From: Candidatus Planktophila sp.
GTDB lineage: Bacteria; Actinomycetota; Actinomycetes; Nanopelagicales; Nanopelagicaceae
Direction of reading: 5' to 3'
Assembly (NCBI GenBank): GCA_030649935.1
Contig: JAUSFN010000026.1
Location: 212,979-276,978 of the forward strand
DNA length: 64,000 nucleotides
Part shown: one piece after another, positions 43,918-52,286 of the stretch
How positions within the stretch are numbered: position 1 is the stretch's first letter
How the letters are laid out: each line of letters opens with the position of its first letter
The notes under the pieces: generated by a model
Told to the model about the DNA's origin: nothing
The model's database searches: none
What the model saw: the letters and a program-made list of their open reading frames with translations, nothing else
Made by a program: the position numbers and the translations under genes

Positions 43918-45123
43918 ATGACTTACGACGTCGAAAAAATTCGCTCCCATTTTCCCTCGCTGAATACTGGCTTAGCATTTTTTGATGGCCCTGGTGGAAG
44001 CCAAGTACCTGATGTAGTCGGTGCTGCGATTGCCGCTGCAATTACGAAACCGATTTCTAATAGAAATGTAATTACTGAGTCAGAGAAGAATGCCGAGGAG
44101 ATAGTTGTTGAGTTTCGCAAAGCGGTAGGTGACTTGATTGATGTGGATCCAGGAGGGGTCGTTTACGGTCGCTCATGGACACAGCTGAGTTATGACTTTT
44201 CGCGTACATTGGCCAAGAACTGGGGGCCAGGAGATGAAATCGTAGTAAGTCGCTTGGATCATGATTCAAATATTCGTCCTTGGATTCAAGCGGCCGAAGC
44301 CGTTGGTGCAACAGTGCGTTGGGCAGAGTTCGATATTGAAACATCAGAGTTAACCGTTGAGGCCGTTGAAGCTGTTTTAACTAGCAGAACTAAGTTAGTA
44401 GCGGTAACAGGCGCCGGAAATACAATTGGTACACGTCCGGATTTAAAGGCAATTGGTAAAGCCGTTCATAAAGTTGGCGCGCTTTTCTATGTAGATGGCG
44501 TGCATTTGACTCCTCACAGTGCAATTAGTGTTAAAGAAATTGGTGCCGATTTTTTCGGTTTTTCTTTTTATAAGTTGATGGGTCCTCACTGCGCCGTTTT
44601 GGCATCTGATCCAGCACTTCTTGACTCTCTTAACAATGACAAATTACTTCCTTCAACGAGTAATGTTCCAGAGAAATTTGAATTCGGAACACTTCCGTAT
44701 GAAATTATGGCAGGTTGTACAGCGGCCGTAGATTTCATTGCAGAGATGGCACCGGGTACGGGCATAACTCGGCGTGAGAAAATAGTTAACTCTATGAATG
44801 CCTTAGAAAAATATGAAGAGGAACTTATGGATTATCTGGAAAGTGCGATCAAATCACTGCCTGGTGTAACAATGTATGGACATGCCGCACAACGCACACC
44901 GACTATCTATTTTTCATTTACTGGCCACAACAGCAGTGATATTTATGTAGCGCTAGCTGCAAAGAAAGTGAATCTTCCAGCTCATAACTTCTATGCCTTA
45001 GAAGTTTCGAGGAAACTCGGTCTGGGTGATGCGGGAGCTTTGCGGGCAGGTCTGGCTCCATATTCAACGCGAAACGATGTTGATCGCTTAGTTTCAGGTC
45101 TTCGAGCGATAGTCGATAAGTAA
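43918..45123 (+). CDS. cysteine-desulfurase-like class V aminotransferase
   Basis: A 401-residue PLP enzyme. FFDGPGGSQVPD at the start, DHDSNIRPW, VDGVHLTPHS with the PLP-binding Asp, and FSFYKLMGPH with the Schiff-base Lys219. This is the 'cysteine desulfurase-like' branch of SufS relatives in which the sulfur-handling Cys loop is not obvious. Other members act as selenocysteine lyase-like or isopenicillin epimerase-like enzymes. Starts ten bases after the aminotransferase and likely shares its transcript. Confidence 0.85.
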   Translation: MTYDVEKIRSHFPSLNTGLAFFDGPGGSQVPDVVGAAIAAAITKPISNRNVITESEKNAEEIVVEFRKAVGDLIDVDPGGVVYGRSWTQLSYDFSRTLAKNWGPGDEIVVSRLDHDSNIRPWIQAAEAVGATVRWAEFDIETSELTVEAVEAVLTSRTKLVAVTGAGNTIGTRPDLKAIGKAVHKVGALFYVDGVHLTPHSAISVKEIGADFFGFSFYKLMGPHCAVLASDPALLDSLNNDKLLPSTSNVPEKFEFGTLPYEIMAGCTAAVDFIAEMAPGTGITRREKIVNSMNALEKYEEELMDYLESAIKSLPGVTMYGHAAQRTPTIYFSFTGHNSSDIYVALAAKKVNLPAHNFYALEVSRKLGLGDAGALRAGLAPYSTRNDVDRLVSGLRAIVDK

Positions 45124-45219
45124 TTCACAACTAACGCACAAAAAACCTTGAGGGTTTACACCAACGAGAGCTCTATTTTTGGCTTATCCGCAAGAGCACG
45201 TGGTGAACCGGAGGAGATA

Positions 45220-45336
45220 ATGAAACTATTACGGCGAAGCATTGCAGCCGCCACAATGGCTGGCCTCTTTGTTCTTGTGGGTAATTCAGGTGCAAAGGCA
45301 AATCCGGCAAAGCCAATTAAACCTGTTAATTCTTAA
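45220..45336 (+). CDS. very small secreted peptide precursor
   Basis: A 38-residue protein with a strong ribosome site (GGAGGAG, just before the ATG). Residues 1-27 form a signal peptide: basic MKLLRRS, a hydrophobic core AAATMAGLFVLVG and a cleavage site after AKA. The mature product would be only 11 residues, NPAKPIKPVNS, basic and Pro-rich. A strong terminator follows nine bases after the stop, so the gene is a stand-alone unit. A longer frame from 45148 is possible but has no ribosome site. The role is unknown; a signalling or wall-bound peptide fits. Confidence 0.6.
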   Translation: MKLLRRSIAAATMAGLFVLVGNSGAKANPAKPIKPVNS

Positions 45337-45344
45337 TGAGGAGA

Positions 45345-45383
45345 ATTAAAAAAGGAGTCAGTTCCCCTGGCTCCTTTTTTAAT
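45345..45383. terminator. bidirectional rho-independent terminator
   Basis: Perfect 13-base arms ATTAAAAAAGGAG (45345-45357) and CTCCTTTTTTAAT (45371-45383). T runs appear on both strands, so it serves the small peptide gene and the convergent mshD-like gene. Confidence 0.92.
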
Positions 45384-45392
45384 TTCTGCACT

Positions 45393-45866
45393 CTAGCTAA
45401 AACCTAAAGATTCGTAGAGTTTCAAAGCCTTTTCATTGTCGGCATCGACATACAGCATGGCTTCATTGATACCTTGTGAAAATAGATAATTCAGTGCAGC
45501 TATCGAAACTGCGCGTCCAATTCCATGACCGATATATTCCGGATCAACTCCGACTACATAAAGCTCGCCGACTGGTGCTTGATTTACGAGATCATGATGA
45601 ATCTTTGTCCAGCAAGTACCGACTAAATGACCACTCTCTACAGCTAAGAAAAATCCATTGGAATCAAACCATGGTTCGGCCATACGGTTTTCGAAATCTT
45701 GCATCTCCCAGTTGCCTTGATCAGGGTGGTTAATAAAAATCTTATTGTTGAGCTCTAACCAGGCAGATTTATCTAGGGCGGGATCGAAAACTCTTATTGC
45801 GAAGCCATGGTCAGTATCGGGTATCCGACCATGCAGCGATCGATGAATCTTTAATATGTGGCGCAT
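45393..45866 (-). CDS. mshD: mycothiol synthase-like acetyltransferase, single GNAT domain
   Basis: A 157-residue GNAT protein equal to the C-terminal half of MshD, which acetylates Cys-GlcN-Ins to finish mycothiol. FAIRVFDPALDKSAWLELNN, FINHPDQGNWEMQDF, GTCWTKIHHD, the CoA loop VVGVDPEYIGHGIGRAV and LYVDADNEKALKLYESLGF all match. Normal MshD is about 300 residues with two GNAT domains; the N-terminal one is absent, since the glnR stop is directly upstream. It lies in the same order as in Mycobacterium (glnR-mshD). It is either a reduced but working MshD or a related acetyltransferase. Confidence 0.8.
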   Translation of the reverse strand: MRHILKIHRSLHGRIPDTDHGFAIRVFDPALDKSAWLELNNKIFINHPDQGNWEMQDFENRMAEPWFDSNGFFLAVESGHLVGTCWTKIHHDLVNQAPVGELYVVGVDPEYIGHGIGRAVSIAALNYLFSQGINEAMLYVDADNEKALKLYESLGFS

Positions 45867-46580
45867 TTATACGCGTTCGTTGATGGAGCCCTCTTTACCA
45901 CCAGTCGGCATTGTAAAGCGATATCCAACATTTCGTACCGTTCCGATAATGGCTTCAAACTCTGGGCCAAGTTTTGAACGCAAGCGACGGATATGCACAT
46001 CGACCGTGCGCGTTCCGCCAAAATAGTCATAACCCCAAATCTCTTGTAACAACTGCGCTCGTGTAAATACACGACCAGGATGCTGGGCTAAGTATTTGAG
46101 AAGTTCGAACTCTTTAAAAGTTAAATCTAGGACATTGCCCTTTAGACGCGCGGTATAACTAGATTCATCTATAACAACATCACCAGTACGAATTTCACCA
46201 GAGTGTGGATCACTCAAGGCAATTACAGCGTGATGCTTACCAACGGCAATTCGGATTCGAGCATCAACTTCGGCCGGCCCGGATGTATCCAGCATGACAT
46301 CGTCAATGCCCCACTCTGCACTGACTGCAGACAAGCCACCTTCAGTTGTAATAACAATAATGGGGCAGCCAAGTCCGGTAGTTGCTAATAATCGCGCAAG
46401 TGATTTTGCTCCAGGCAAATCGCGACGAGCATCAACAAGAATGACATCTACATCTGGAACATCGACGAGGACGCTGGCCTCTGCCGGCAAAATGCGAACG
46501 TTGTGCGCAAGCAAACCGAGTGCAGGTAGAACTTCTGCGCTCGCGCCAGATGTGTTTGTAAGTAGCAACACTTTGGACAT
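45867..46580 (-). CDS. glnR: GlnR-type atypical response regulator
   Basis: A 237-residue OmpR-fold regulator. The N-terminal receiver has Asp50 in VILVD, but where normal receivers have a Lys it reads MLDTSGPAE, so phosphorylation by a histidine kinase is unlikely, as for GlnR. The start ([26 protein letters not shown]) is close to actinobacterial GlnR. The C-terminal winged helix (about 135-228, with [18 protein letters not shown], then [11 protein letters not shown] and GYRF) binds DNA. It controls nitrogen genes in actinobacteria. No kinase gene is nearby, in keeping with an orphan regulator. The downstream mshD-like gene touches its stop. Confidence 0.9.
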   Translation of the reverse strand: MSKVLLLTNTSGASAEVLPALGLLAHNVRILPAEASVLVDVPDVDVILVDARRDLPGAKSLARLLATTGLGCPIIVITTEGGLSAVSAEWGIDDVMLDTSGPAEVDARIRIAVGKHHAVIALSDPHSGEIRTGDVVIDESSYTARLKGNVLDLTFKEFELLKYLAQHPGRVFTRAQLLQEIWGYDYFGGTRTVDVHIRRLRSKLGPEFEAIIGTVRNVGYRFTMPTGGKEGSINERV

Positions 46581-46597
46581 TGGTACAGACTACTCTC

Positions 46598-47008
46598 GTG
46601 AAATCATTGCTTCCACTCGTGATCGTCCTTGGCTTGGCCAGCATCTATGGTCTCTGGTATCAGCAATCTCGAGGCACGGTGAAGGAGAAATCTGGCCAGT
46701 CAATAATCACTCAATCGATGATTGGCGCTGAATTCGGCTCTAAGGCAACACTGGTGCAGTTTTCATCGGCCTTCTGTACCCCATGTAGAGCAACGAGAGT
46801 TTTACTCGAGAATCTTGTGGCTCAGATGGAAGATGTAAAGCATGTCGAGGTCGATGCCGAAGCGAATTTAGAGCTTGTTCGGGAGTTAAATATATTGAGC
46901 ACTCCAACCACTCTCATCCTTGATTCAAAGGGACGGGAAGTTGGTAGGGCTGTTGGTGCACCTAAGCGAGAGCAGGTTATTCATGCTCTGGAAGCTTTAC
47001 GCGAATAG
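46598..47008 (+). CDS. membrane-anchored thioredoxin-like protein (ThiX type)
   Basis: About 136 residues: a membrane segment (LLPLVIVLGLASIYGLW, about 4-20), then a thioredoxin domain facing outside with active site Cys60-Thr-Pro-Cys63 and the cis-Pro region LSTPTTLIL. It is divergent from glnR with its DUF4395 partner downstream, the same arrangement as thiX-Rv0817c-glnR in Mycobacterium. It should reduce disulfides in envelope proteins. GTG at 46598 was taken; a TTG at 46580 would overlap the glnR start. Confidence 0.8.
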   Translation: MKSLLPLVIVLGLASIYGLWYQQSRGTVKEKSGQSIITQSMIGAEFGSKATLVQFSSAFCTPCRATRVLLENLVAQMEDVKHVEVDAEANLELVRELNILSTPTTLILDSKGREVGRAVGAPKREQVIHALEALRE

Positions 47009-47179
47009 TTCGCAACTCGCTTTAACTTACTTAACTCTTTACCATTTCGCTATGTCTCTAGCCAGCAATTTCACCAAGCGCCGAGTTATAGATTTTGGTC
47101 GCCTTGCTGGCTCTTTGTGTCGAATGTAATTGTTGTAATTTAAAAACAATTATCCATTCAACTAACAAAGGAAAAGTTC

Positions 47180-47629
47180 ATGACTGAAGTTCGAATAAAA
47201 AAAATATCGGAAGTATTAATTGATGCACGCGGACCTCGTTTTTCGGCAGTGCTTACGACAGTAGTTTTGGCCGTGGCACTTGTAACTTCAAATCTATGGG
47301 TTGTAATTGCGCAAGCAATAGTTTTTGCGATTGGCGCGATTAAAGGTCCGCAGTTCACTCCGTATGCATATATTTTTCGAGCCATTATTAAGCCTCGGCT
47401 TAAAGGCAAAACCATCACTGAGGATGTACGGCCACCACAGTTTGCACAGAGCGTTGGTCTACTTTTTGCACTCGTAGCTATTAGCGGATCTATTGCCAAT
47501 ATAGACGTTGTTTTCGTTGTCGCAGTGAGTTTTGCTCTTGCCGCAGCGTTCTTAAATGCAGCTTTTAACTTCTGCCTTGGGTGCGAACTCTATTTACTGC
47601 TTCTTCGCGTACGATTGTCACATGGTTGA
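47180..47629 (+). CDS. DUF4395 membrane protein
   Basis: A 149-residue protein with about four membrane segments. DARGPRFSAVLTTVVLAVAL, the conserved DVRPPQFAQSVGLLFAL and the C-terminal AFLNAAFNFCLGCELYLLL are diagnostic of DUF4395. The Cys pair near the end may exchange electrons with the thioredoxin encoded upstream, a common neighbour. AAAGGA lies 8 bases before the ATG. Function is not established. Confidence 0.88.
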   Translation: MTEVRIKKISEVLIDARGPRFSAVLTTVVLAVALVTSNLWVVIAQAIVFAIGAIKGPQFTPYAYIFRAIIKPRLKGKTITEDVRPPQFAQSVGLLFALVAISGSIANIDVVFVVAVSFALAAAFLNAAFNFCLGCELYLLLLRVRLSHG

Positions 47630-48026
47630 TAAACACGAGCTTCACGAAAAGGGTCTACGACTTACGCCCCAACGTGAGCTTGTTTTATCTGCTGTTCGAG
47701 AGCTTGGTCACTCTACCCCTGAAGAGATTGCCGAAAAAGTTCGCGTAGCCCATCCAGGTATCAATCTCTCCACCGTTTATCGCAACCTTGAAACTCTTGA
47801 AAATGTTGGCTTGGTGGTACATACACATTTAGGACACGGTGGAGCCACGTATCACGCCGCTGAAGAGTTGACTCATTTGCATCTAGTCTGCGAGAAATGT
47901 GGCTCTGTCGGTGATGCGCCAATTGAAGCGGCAGCTAACTTTGTTAACACACTTGCCGATGACTATGGTTTTAAAACCGATGTCACGCACTTTGCAATCT
48001 ACGGAACCTGTTCTGCCTGTCAATGA
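47622..48026 (+). CDS. Fur-family metal-responsive regulator
   Basis: A 134-residue Fur-family protein: winged helix (RLTPQRELVLSAVRELGH, then NLSTVYRNLETLENVGLV) and a dimer domain with structural zinc Cys90, Cys93, Cys130, Cys133. THLHLVCEKCG and THFAIYGTC match Zur/Fur proteins; which metal is sensed cannot be told. ATG at 47622 overlaps the previous stop by eight bases; a longer frame lies inside DUF4395. Likely to be cotranscribed with the folate-binding YgfZ-like gene, which overlaps by four bases. Confidence 0.9.
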   Translation: MVDKHELHEKGLRLTPQRELVLSAVRELGHSTPEEIAEKVRVAHPGINLSTVYRNLETLENVGLVVHTHLGHGGATYHAAEELTHLHLVCEKCGSVGDAPIEAAANFVNTLADDYGFKTDVTHFAIYGTCSACQ

Positions 48027-48922
48027 GCGCCGTACTTGTTGAAGATGGGGTTGATAAGGGTGCTATCTGGCACTTTGGTGAACCCTCTAAAGAACAACGT
48101 GCTCTTCAAGCAGGTAGCGCTTGGGCCGATCTATCACATCTAGAGGTTGTTGCAGTCAGTGGAGAAGATCGCTTGAAGTGGTTACATGATTTAACTACAC
48201 AGTATCTTAAGGATTTAAGCGTTAATCTCTGGAAGTCGGCGATGATTCTGGATCCACAGGGTCATATTGAGTATCAATTCAATTGTGTAGATGATGGTTT
48301 AACCACGTGGTTAGTTGTAGATCCTGGATACTCCGAAGCTCTGTGCACTTATCTTACGAAGATGAAATTCATGCTGCATGTAGATGTTCGCAGCGCCACC
48401 GATGAGATAGCAGTTCTTCGCGCCCCAGGTTTAACTACTGAAATTGGTGGACCTTTTGCGTTAGTGCCACGTAATGAACTTGCTCAGATGAGTGCACACT
48501 TTAACTCCGTCGCAACTCAAGTTGGAACGTGGGCATTAGATGCCGAGCGTGTGGCTGCACGACGTCCGCGAATTGGATTTGAAACCGATCATAAATCAAT
48601 TCCTAATGAAATCGGTGTTTTAAACGGTGCGGTACATATGAATAAGGGCTGCTACCGCGGACAAGAAACCGTTGCCAAGGTATTTAACTTAGGTAACCCA
48701 CCACGACGCCTGGTGATGTTGCACTTAGATGGAAGCGATGTCGCATTTCCCGCAAAAGGGGCAAAGGTCGAAAATAATGGCGTTGTTGTTGGCTTTATCG
48801 GTACCGTTGCACGCCATTATGAGCTTGGAACTATCGCACTGGCAATTGTTAAGAGAAATACTCCGACCGATGCAACTCTTTCTGTCGATGGAGTTCCGGC
48901 CTTACAGGAACCCGTACTTTAA
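48023..48922 (+). CDS. folate-binding protein YgfZ/GcvT-like
   Basis: A 299-residue protein. The signature KGCYRGQETVAKV lies near residue 210 and is diagnostic of YgfZ/IBA57 folate-binding proteins, which help maintain Fe-S enzymes. The N-terminal half (LSHLEVVAVSGEDRLKWLHDL) matches the GcvT-like fold. It follows the metal regulator with a four-base overlap. Confidence 0.9.
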   Translation: MSAVLVEDGVDKGAIWHFGEPSKEQRALQAGSAWADLSHLEVVAVSGEDRLKWLHDLTTQYLKDLSVNLWKSAMILDPQGHIEYQFNCVDDGLTTWLVVDPGYSEALCTYLTKMKFMLHVDVRSATDEIAVLRAPGLTTEIGGPFALVPRNELAQMSAHFNSVATQVGTWALDAERVAARRPRIGFETDHKSIPNEIGVLNGAVHMNKGCYRGQETVAKVFNLGNPPRRLVMLHLDGSDVAFPAKGAKVENNGVVVGFIGTVARHYELGTIALAIVKRNTPTDATLSVDGVPALQEPVL

Positions 48923-48962
48923 ACCCGTTCGACTCTAAAATTAAGCACGATAGGCTTACCGG

Positions 48963-49091
48963 GTGGAGTTTTTTACATCAATCTTCCTTGGCCTTTTCGC
49001 AATAGGGCTTGGCATAATGCTCATTATTTACGCCTTCCGAGGTCGCCAAAGACAGTCTAAGCCCCCATCTAAATTTAGAGGACGACCATAA
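48963..49091 (+). CDS. 42-residue membrane miniprotein
   Basis: A short frame with GTG start: VEFFTSIFLGLFAIGLGIML, then YAFRGRQRQSKPPSKFRGRP. It has one membrane helix and a basic cytoplasmic tail. The stop TAA is directly followed by the ATG of the nitrobindin-like gene (TAAATG), so they are coupled. Such mini-proteins are often missed by annotation. Function unknown. Confidence 0.6.
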   Translation: MEFFTSIFLGLFAIGLGIMLIIYAFRGRQRQSKPPSKFRGRP

Positions 49092-49592
49092 ATGCTCTTT
49101 ACAATCCCTGAGGGTTTACATCCTGACTTAAATCCAGTGGCATGGATGGTTGGAACATGGCGCGGTAAGGGCCGAGGCGAATATTCAACCGTAGCGCCTT
49201 TCGAATTTGCTCAAGAGGTTGTCTTCAATCATGATGGTCGACCATTTCTTAATTACTATTCACGATCGTGGATTTTAGATAGCGAAGGTGAAATCGAACG
49301 CCCAGGTGCTTCTGAAACCGGCTTTTGGCGCATTAAACCAAAAAACGTTCTGGAAGTTGTACTCTCACATAACACAGGAATATCTGAAGGTTGGGTAGGT
49401 ACATTTGATGGACCAAAGATTCAACTTGTTTTAGACCAAGGTTATTCGGCACCAACAGCAAAAATTGTTACCGCCGGAGTCCGGCTTTATGGATTAGTTG
49501 CCGGTGAGCTTTTCTTTGCCTATGACATGGCGGCAGAGGGACAAGAGTTGCAGGCACATATTTGGTCATCACTTGAACGTCAGAGCGAATAA
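49092..49592 (+). CDS. nitrobindin-like (THAP4/DUF1794) haem-binding protein
   Basis: A 166-residue beta-barrel of the fatty-acid-binding-like family: LNPVAWMVGTWRGKGRGEY, GRPFLNYYSRSW, ETGFWRI and VLSHNTGISEGWVG match nitrobindins, which bind haem and scavenge nitric oxide or peroxynitrite. The distal His position near the end is present in HIWSSLER. It is one base ahead of the asparaginase gene. Confidence 0.88.
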   Translation: MLFTIPEGLHPDLNPVAWMVGTWRGKGRGEYSTVAPFEFAQEVVFNHDGRPFLNYYSRSWILDSEGEIERPGASETGFWRIKPKNVLEVVLSHNTGISEGWVGTFDGPKIQLVLDQGYSAPTAKIVTAGVRLYGLVAGELFFAYDMAAEGQELQAHIWSSLERQSE

Positions 49593-50519
49593 TTGATCTC
49601 TCTAAACGTGGGTGAAGTTCTCGCCGAATTAATTAGAAACGATGTAGTGGAGTCACAGCATGTCGGGCATTTTGTGGCTCTAGATACTGATGGTTCAATT
49701 CTTTTACAAAAGGGTGATCCAACACAGTTAATTTATCCTCGCTCATCGTATAAAGCAGTTCTGGCATCGGCAATGGTTCGTAGCGGAGTGAGTTTAAATC
49801 CACGTTTATTAGCCCTTACCTGTTCATCTCACTCTGGTCTTCCCATGCATCAAGAAGGTGTATTGGAAATTTTGAGATTAGCGGGTTTAGATGAGAGGTC
49901 TCTACAAAACATTAAAGGCAAACCATTAGATGAAGCCGCGGCTCTAGCAACTTCCGAACCAACGCGCCTTGCAATGAACTGCAGTGGTAAACACGCAGGA
50001 ATGCTTTTGGGCTGCTCGGTTAATGGTTGGGCTACTCATAATTATTTAGAACCCGGACATCGGCTTCAACAAGCATTCAAAATGGAACTTGAAAACCTTG
50101 CCGGTGAAAGCGTTTCACACACGGCGATTGATGGCTGCGGCGCACCATTATTTTTAATCTCCCTTCTCGGCTTAGCTCGTGCTATTAGAGCGATGACTAT
50201 CTCCACCGACCCAGTGCATCAGAGCGTTGTTGGTGCCTGTAGAAGTTTTCCAGAGATGGTTGCAGGACCAGAGAGAATGACCTCAATCCTTATGGGTCAA
50301 CACCCTGGGCTATTTATGAAAAGTGGCGCAGAGTCGATCATGGTCGCCTCCATAGAAGATGGCAAAAGCTTCGCATTTAAAGTAAATGATGGCGGATTAC
50401 GTCCACGGAACGTGATTTCCCTTGCAGGGCTGCGCTTATTGGGCATACATGCAGGTGATACCTTAGAGAAGGTCTACGGAGGCGATCACGTAGTGGGCTC
50501 CATTCGCGCAACCTTCTAA
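49593..50519 (+). CDS. asparaginase (AnsA/PF06089 type)
   Basis: A 308-residue protein of the plant-type-unrelated bacterial asparaginase family. VALDTDGSILLQKGDP, YPRSSYKAVLASAMV, SHSGLPMHQEGV, MNCSGKHAGMLLGC and AIDGCGAPLF are the family blocks. It should hydrolyse L-asparagine to aspartate and ammonia in the cytoplasm. TTG start directly follows the previous stop. Confidence 0.88.
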   Translation: MISLNVGEVLAELIRNDVVESQHVGHFVALDTDGSILLQKGDPTQLIYPRSSYKAVLASAMVRSGVSLNPRLLALTCSSHSGLPMHQEGVLEILRLAGLDERSLQNIKGKPLDEAAALATSEPTRLAMNCSGKHAGMLLGCSVNGWATHNYLEPGHRLQQAFKMELENLAGESVSHTAIDGCGAPLFLISLLGLARAIRAMTISTDPVHQSVVGACRSFPEMVAGPERMTSILMGQHPGLFMKSGAESIMVASIEDGKSFAFKVNDGGLRPRNVISLAGLRLLGIHAGDTLEKVYGGDHVVGSIRATF

Positions 50520-50538
50520 CTAACCGTACCCTTAAGAA

Positions 50539-51795
50539 ATGAACGGCCGCATTGCAACAGTAATGGTGCATACATCCCCATTGGATCAGCCAGGAATTGG
50601 CGATGCTGGAGGAATGAATATCTACGTTCTTGAATCGGCTCAACGTATGGCAGCCATGGGAGTTGAAGTCGATATTTTTACTCGGCGCACTGAACCAAAT
50701 TCACCGGATATTGTTGAGATCTCTAAGGGTGTAAGAACCTGTTACTTTGATTGTGGGCACGGCCATTTAACAAAAGAGCAGTTACCAACGCACATCCTCG
50801 GGCTTTCAAAAGAGTTTTTGCGTAAAATCAAAGATGGCAATTATGATGCTATTCATTCCCACTATTGGATCTCTGGAAAAGTTGCAATGCCAGCTGCGGC
50901 ACAATTGGGAATTCCACTGATTCATACTATGCACACAATGGCACGAGTTAAGAACCTCAATCTTGCCGAAGGCGAAACCCCAGAACCGATGATTCGGGTT
51001 CAAGGCGAAACGCAAGTTGCAGCAGCGGCTCAAGCTCTGATTGCAAATACTGATTCAGAGGCAGCAAGTCTCGTTTCTCTTTATGGTGCATGCCCAGACA
51101 TCGTGCATGTCGTTAATCCCGGTGTGGATCTCTATACATTTACTCCAGGACAGGGACGTAAATCTGCACGTGAGTTTACTGGAACGGCTCAAGATGCATT
51201 AGTTGTAACTTTTGTCGGACGAATTCAACCGCACAAAGGTCCAGAGGTTTTAATTCAAGCAGCATCACAACTTGTTAAACACTCACCACATATGCGTCCG
51301 AGATTAATTGTTAACATCATCGGAGGCGCATCTGGTGCTAACACCGAGGAGGTTGAGCGCCTTAAAGAGTTAGCCTCCTGGCTGGCTATCGATGATGTTG
51401 TTCATTTCGCACCGCCTGTACCTCGGGCTGAACTGGTCCAGTGGTATCGCGCCGCCGACTTGGTCTGCGTGCCCAGCTACTCTGAAAGTTTTGGCTTAGT
51501 TGCACTTGAAGCCCAAGCGTGTGGCACACCAGTTATTGCTACCGCTGTGGGTGGTCTGCGTACTGCCGTCGCCGATGGAATTTCAGGTGTTTTAGTTGAT
51601 GGCCACGACCCGAAAGCATGGTCGTCGGTGATCGCGCGATTATTGCAAGAGCCGCAACGCCGAGTACTTCTTTCAATGGGAGCAATTGAGCACGCATCGC
51701 ATTTCGGGTGGGATGCTACTGCGCGCGGCACTTTGGATATTTATGATCAAGTTATTTCAGAGAACAATGCCGCATCAAAAATATCAGGTCAGTGA
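50539..51795 (+). CDS. mshA: D-inositol-3-phosphate glycosyltransferase (mycothiol)
   Basis: A 418-residue GT4 enzyme that makes GlcNAc-Ins-P, the first step of mycothiol. LDQPGIGDAGGMNIYVLES, MAAMGVEVDIFTRR, FVGRIQPHKGPEVLI and SESFGLVALEAQACGTPVIA match MshA, including the E-x7-E donor site. The next genes YbjN-like and gpmA follow in the order common in actinobacteria. With the mshD-like gene this shows a mycothiol-making organism. Confidence 0.95.
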   Translation: MNGRIATVMVHTSPLDQPGIGDAGGMNIYVLESAQRMAAMGVEVDIFTRRTEPNSPDIVEISKGVRTCYFDCGHGHLTKEQLPTHILGLSKEFLRKIKDGNYDAIHSHYWISGKVAMPAAAQLGIPLIHTMHTMARVKNLNLAEGETPEPMIRVQGETQVAAAAQALIANTDSEAASLVSLYGACPDIVHVVNPGVDLYTFTPGQGRKSAREFTGTAQDALVVTFVGRIQPHKGPEVLIQAASQLVKHSPHMRPRLIVNIIGGASGANTEEVERLKELASWLAIDDVVHFAPPVPRAELVQWYRAADLVCVPSYSESFGLVALEAQACGTPVIATAVGGLRTAVADGISGVLVDGHDPKAWSSVIARLLQEPQRRVLLSMGAIEHASHFGWDATARGTLDIYDQVISENNAASKISGQ

Positions 51796-52277
51796 TGGCG
51801 GCAATAGACCCACGTATTATTATTGAGGAGTTTTTAGACTCTCATGATTTAGAGTTTGAAAAAAAGAATGCTGATACTTATCTAATAACCTTACCTGGCG
51901 AGAAGAAATTGCAGACCCATTGCGCGCTAATTGTTGGTACCCATTCACTGAGCATCAACGCCTTTGTGATTAGGAGGCCAGATGATAATGAGGCCTCTGT
52001 GCACGCATGGTGTTTGGCAAAGAACGCATCTCTCTATGGTGTTGCCTTTGCAATCAACGAGCTACATGACATCTTCTTAGTTGGTCGACTACCTATATCG
52101 GCCATAACTGATCGTGAGATTGATCGCTTAGTCGGAGCTGTGCTCCAAGTTTCAGACTCCTCTTTTAACCCGCTACTTGAACTTGGTTTTGCTAATGCGA
52201 TCCGTCGAGAATGGGCTTGGCGCATTTCACGTGGTGAATCACTTGCCAATTTAGAGGCTTTCCACCATCTGGTTTAG
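51795..52277 (+). CDS. YbjN-domain protein
   Basis: About 160 residues with the YbjN (type III secretion chaperone-like) pattern: IIEEFLDSHDLEFEKKN, TYLITLPGEKKLQTHCAL, SINAFVIRRPDDNEASVHAWCLAKN, and the C-terminal AVLQVSDSSFNPLLELGFA helix. It lies between mshA and gpmA, a conserved actinobacterial setting, and overlaps mshA. A GTG at 51792 is an equal start choice. Function unknown. Confidence 0.85.
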   Translation: MAAIDPRIIIEEFLDSHDLEFEKKNADTYLITLPGEKKLQTHCALIVGTHSLSINAFVIRRPDDNEASVHAWCLAKNASLYGVAFAINELHDIFLVGRLPISAITDREIDRLVGAVLQVSDSSFNPLLELGFANAIRREWAWRISRGESLANLEAFHHLV

Positions 52278-52286
52278 GATGAAGCC

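Noticed and set aside
45148..45219. Longer start for the small secreted peptide
   Set aside because: The added residues would bury the signal peptide and lack a ribosome site, while GGAGGAG marks the ATG at 45220.
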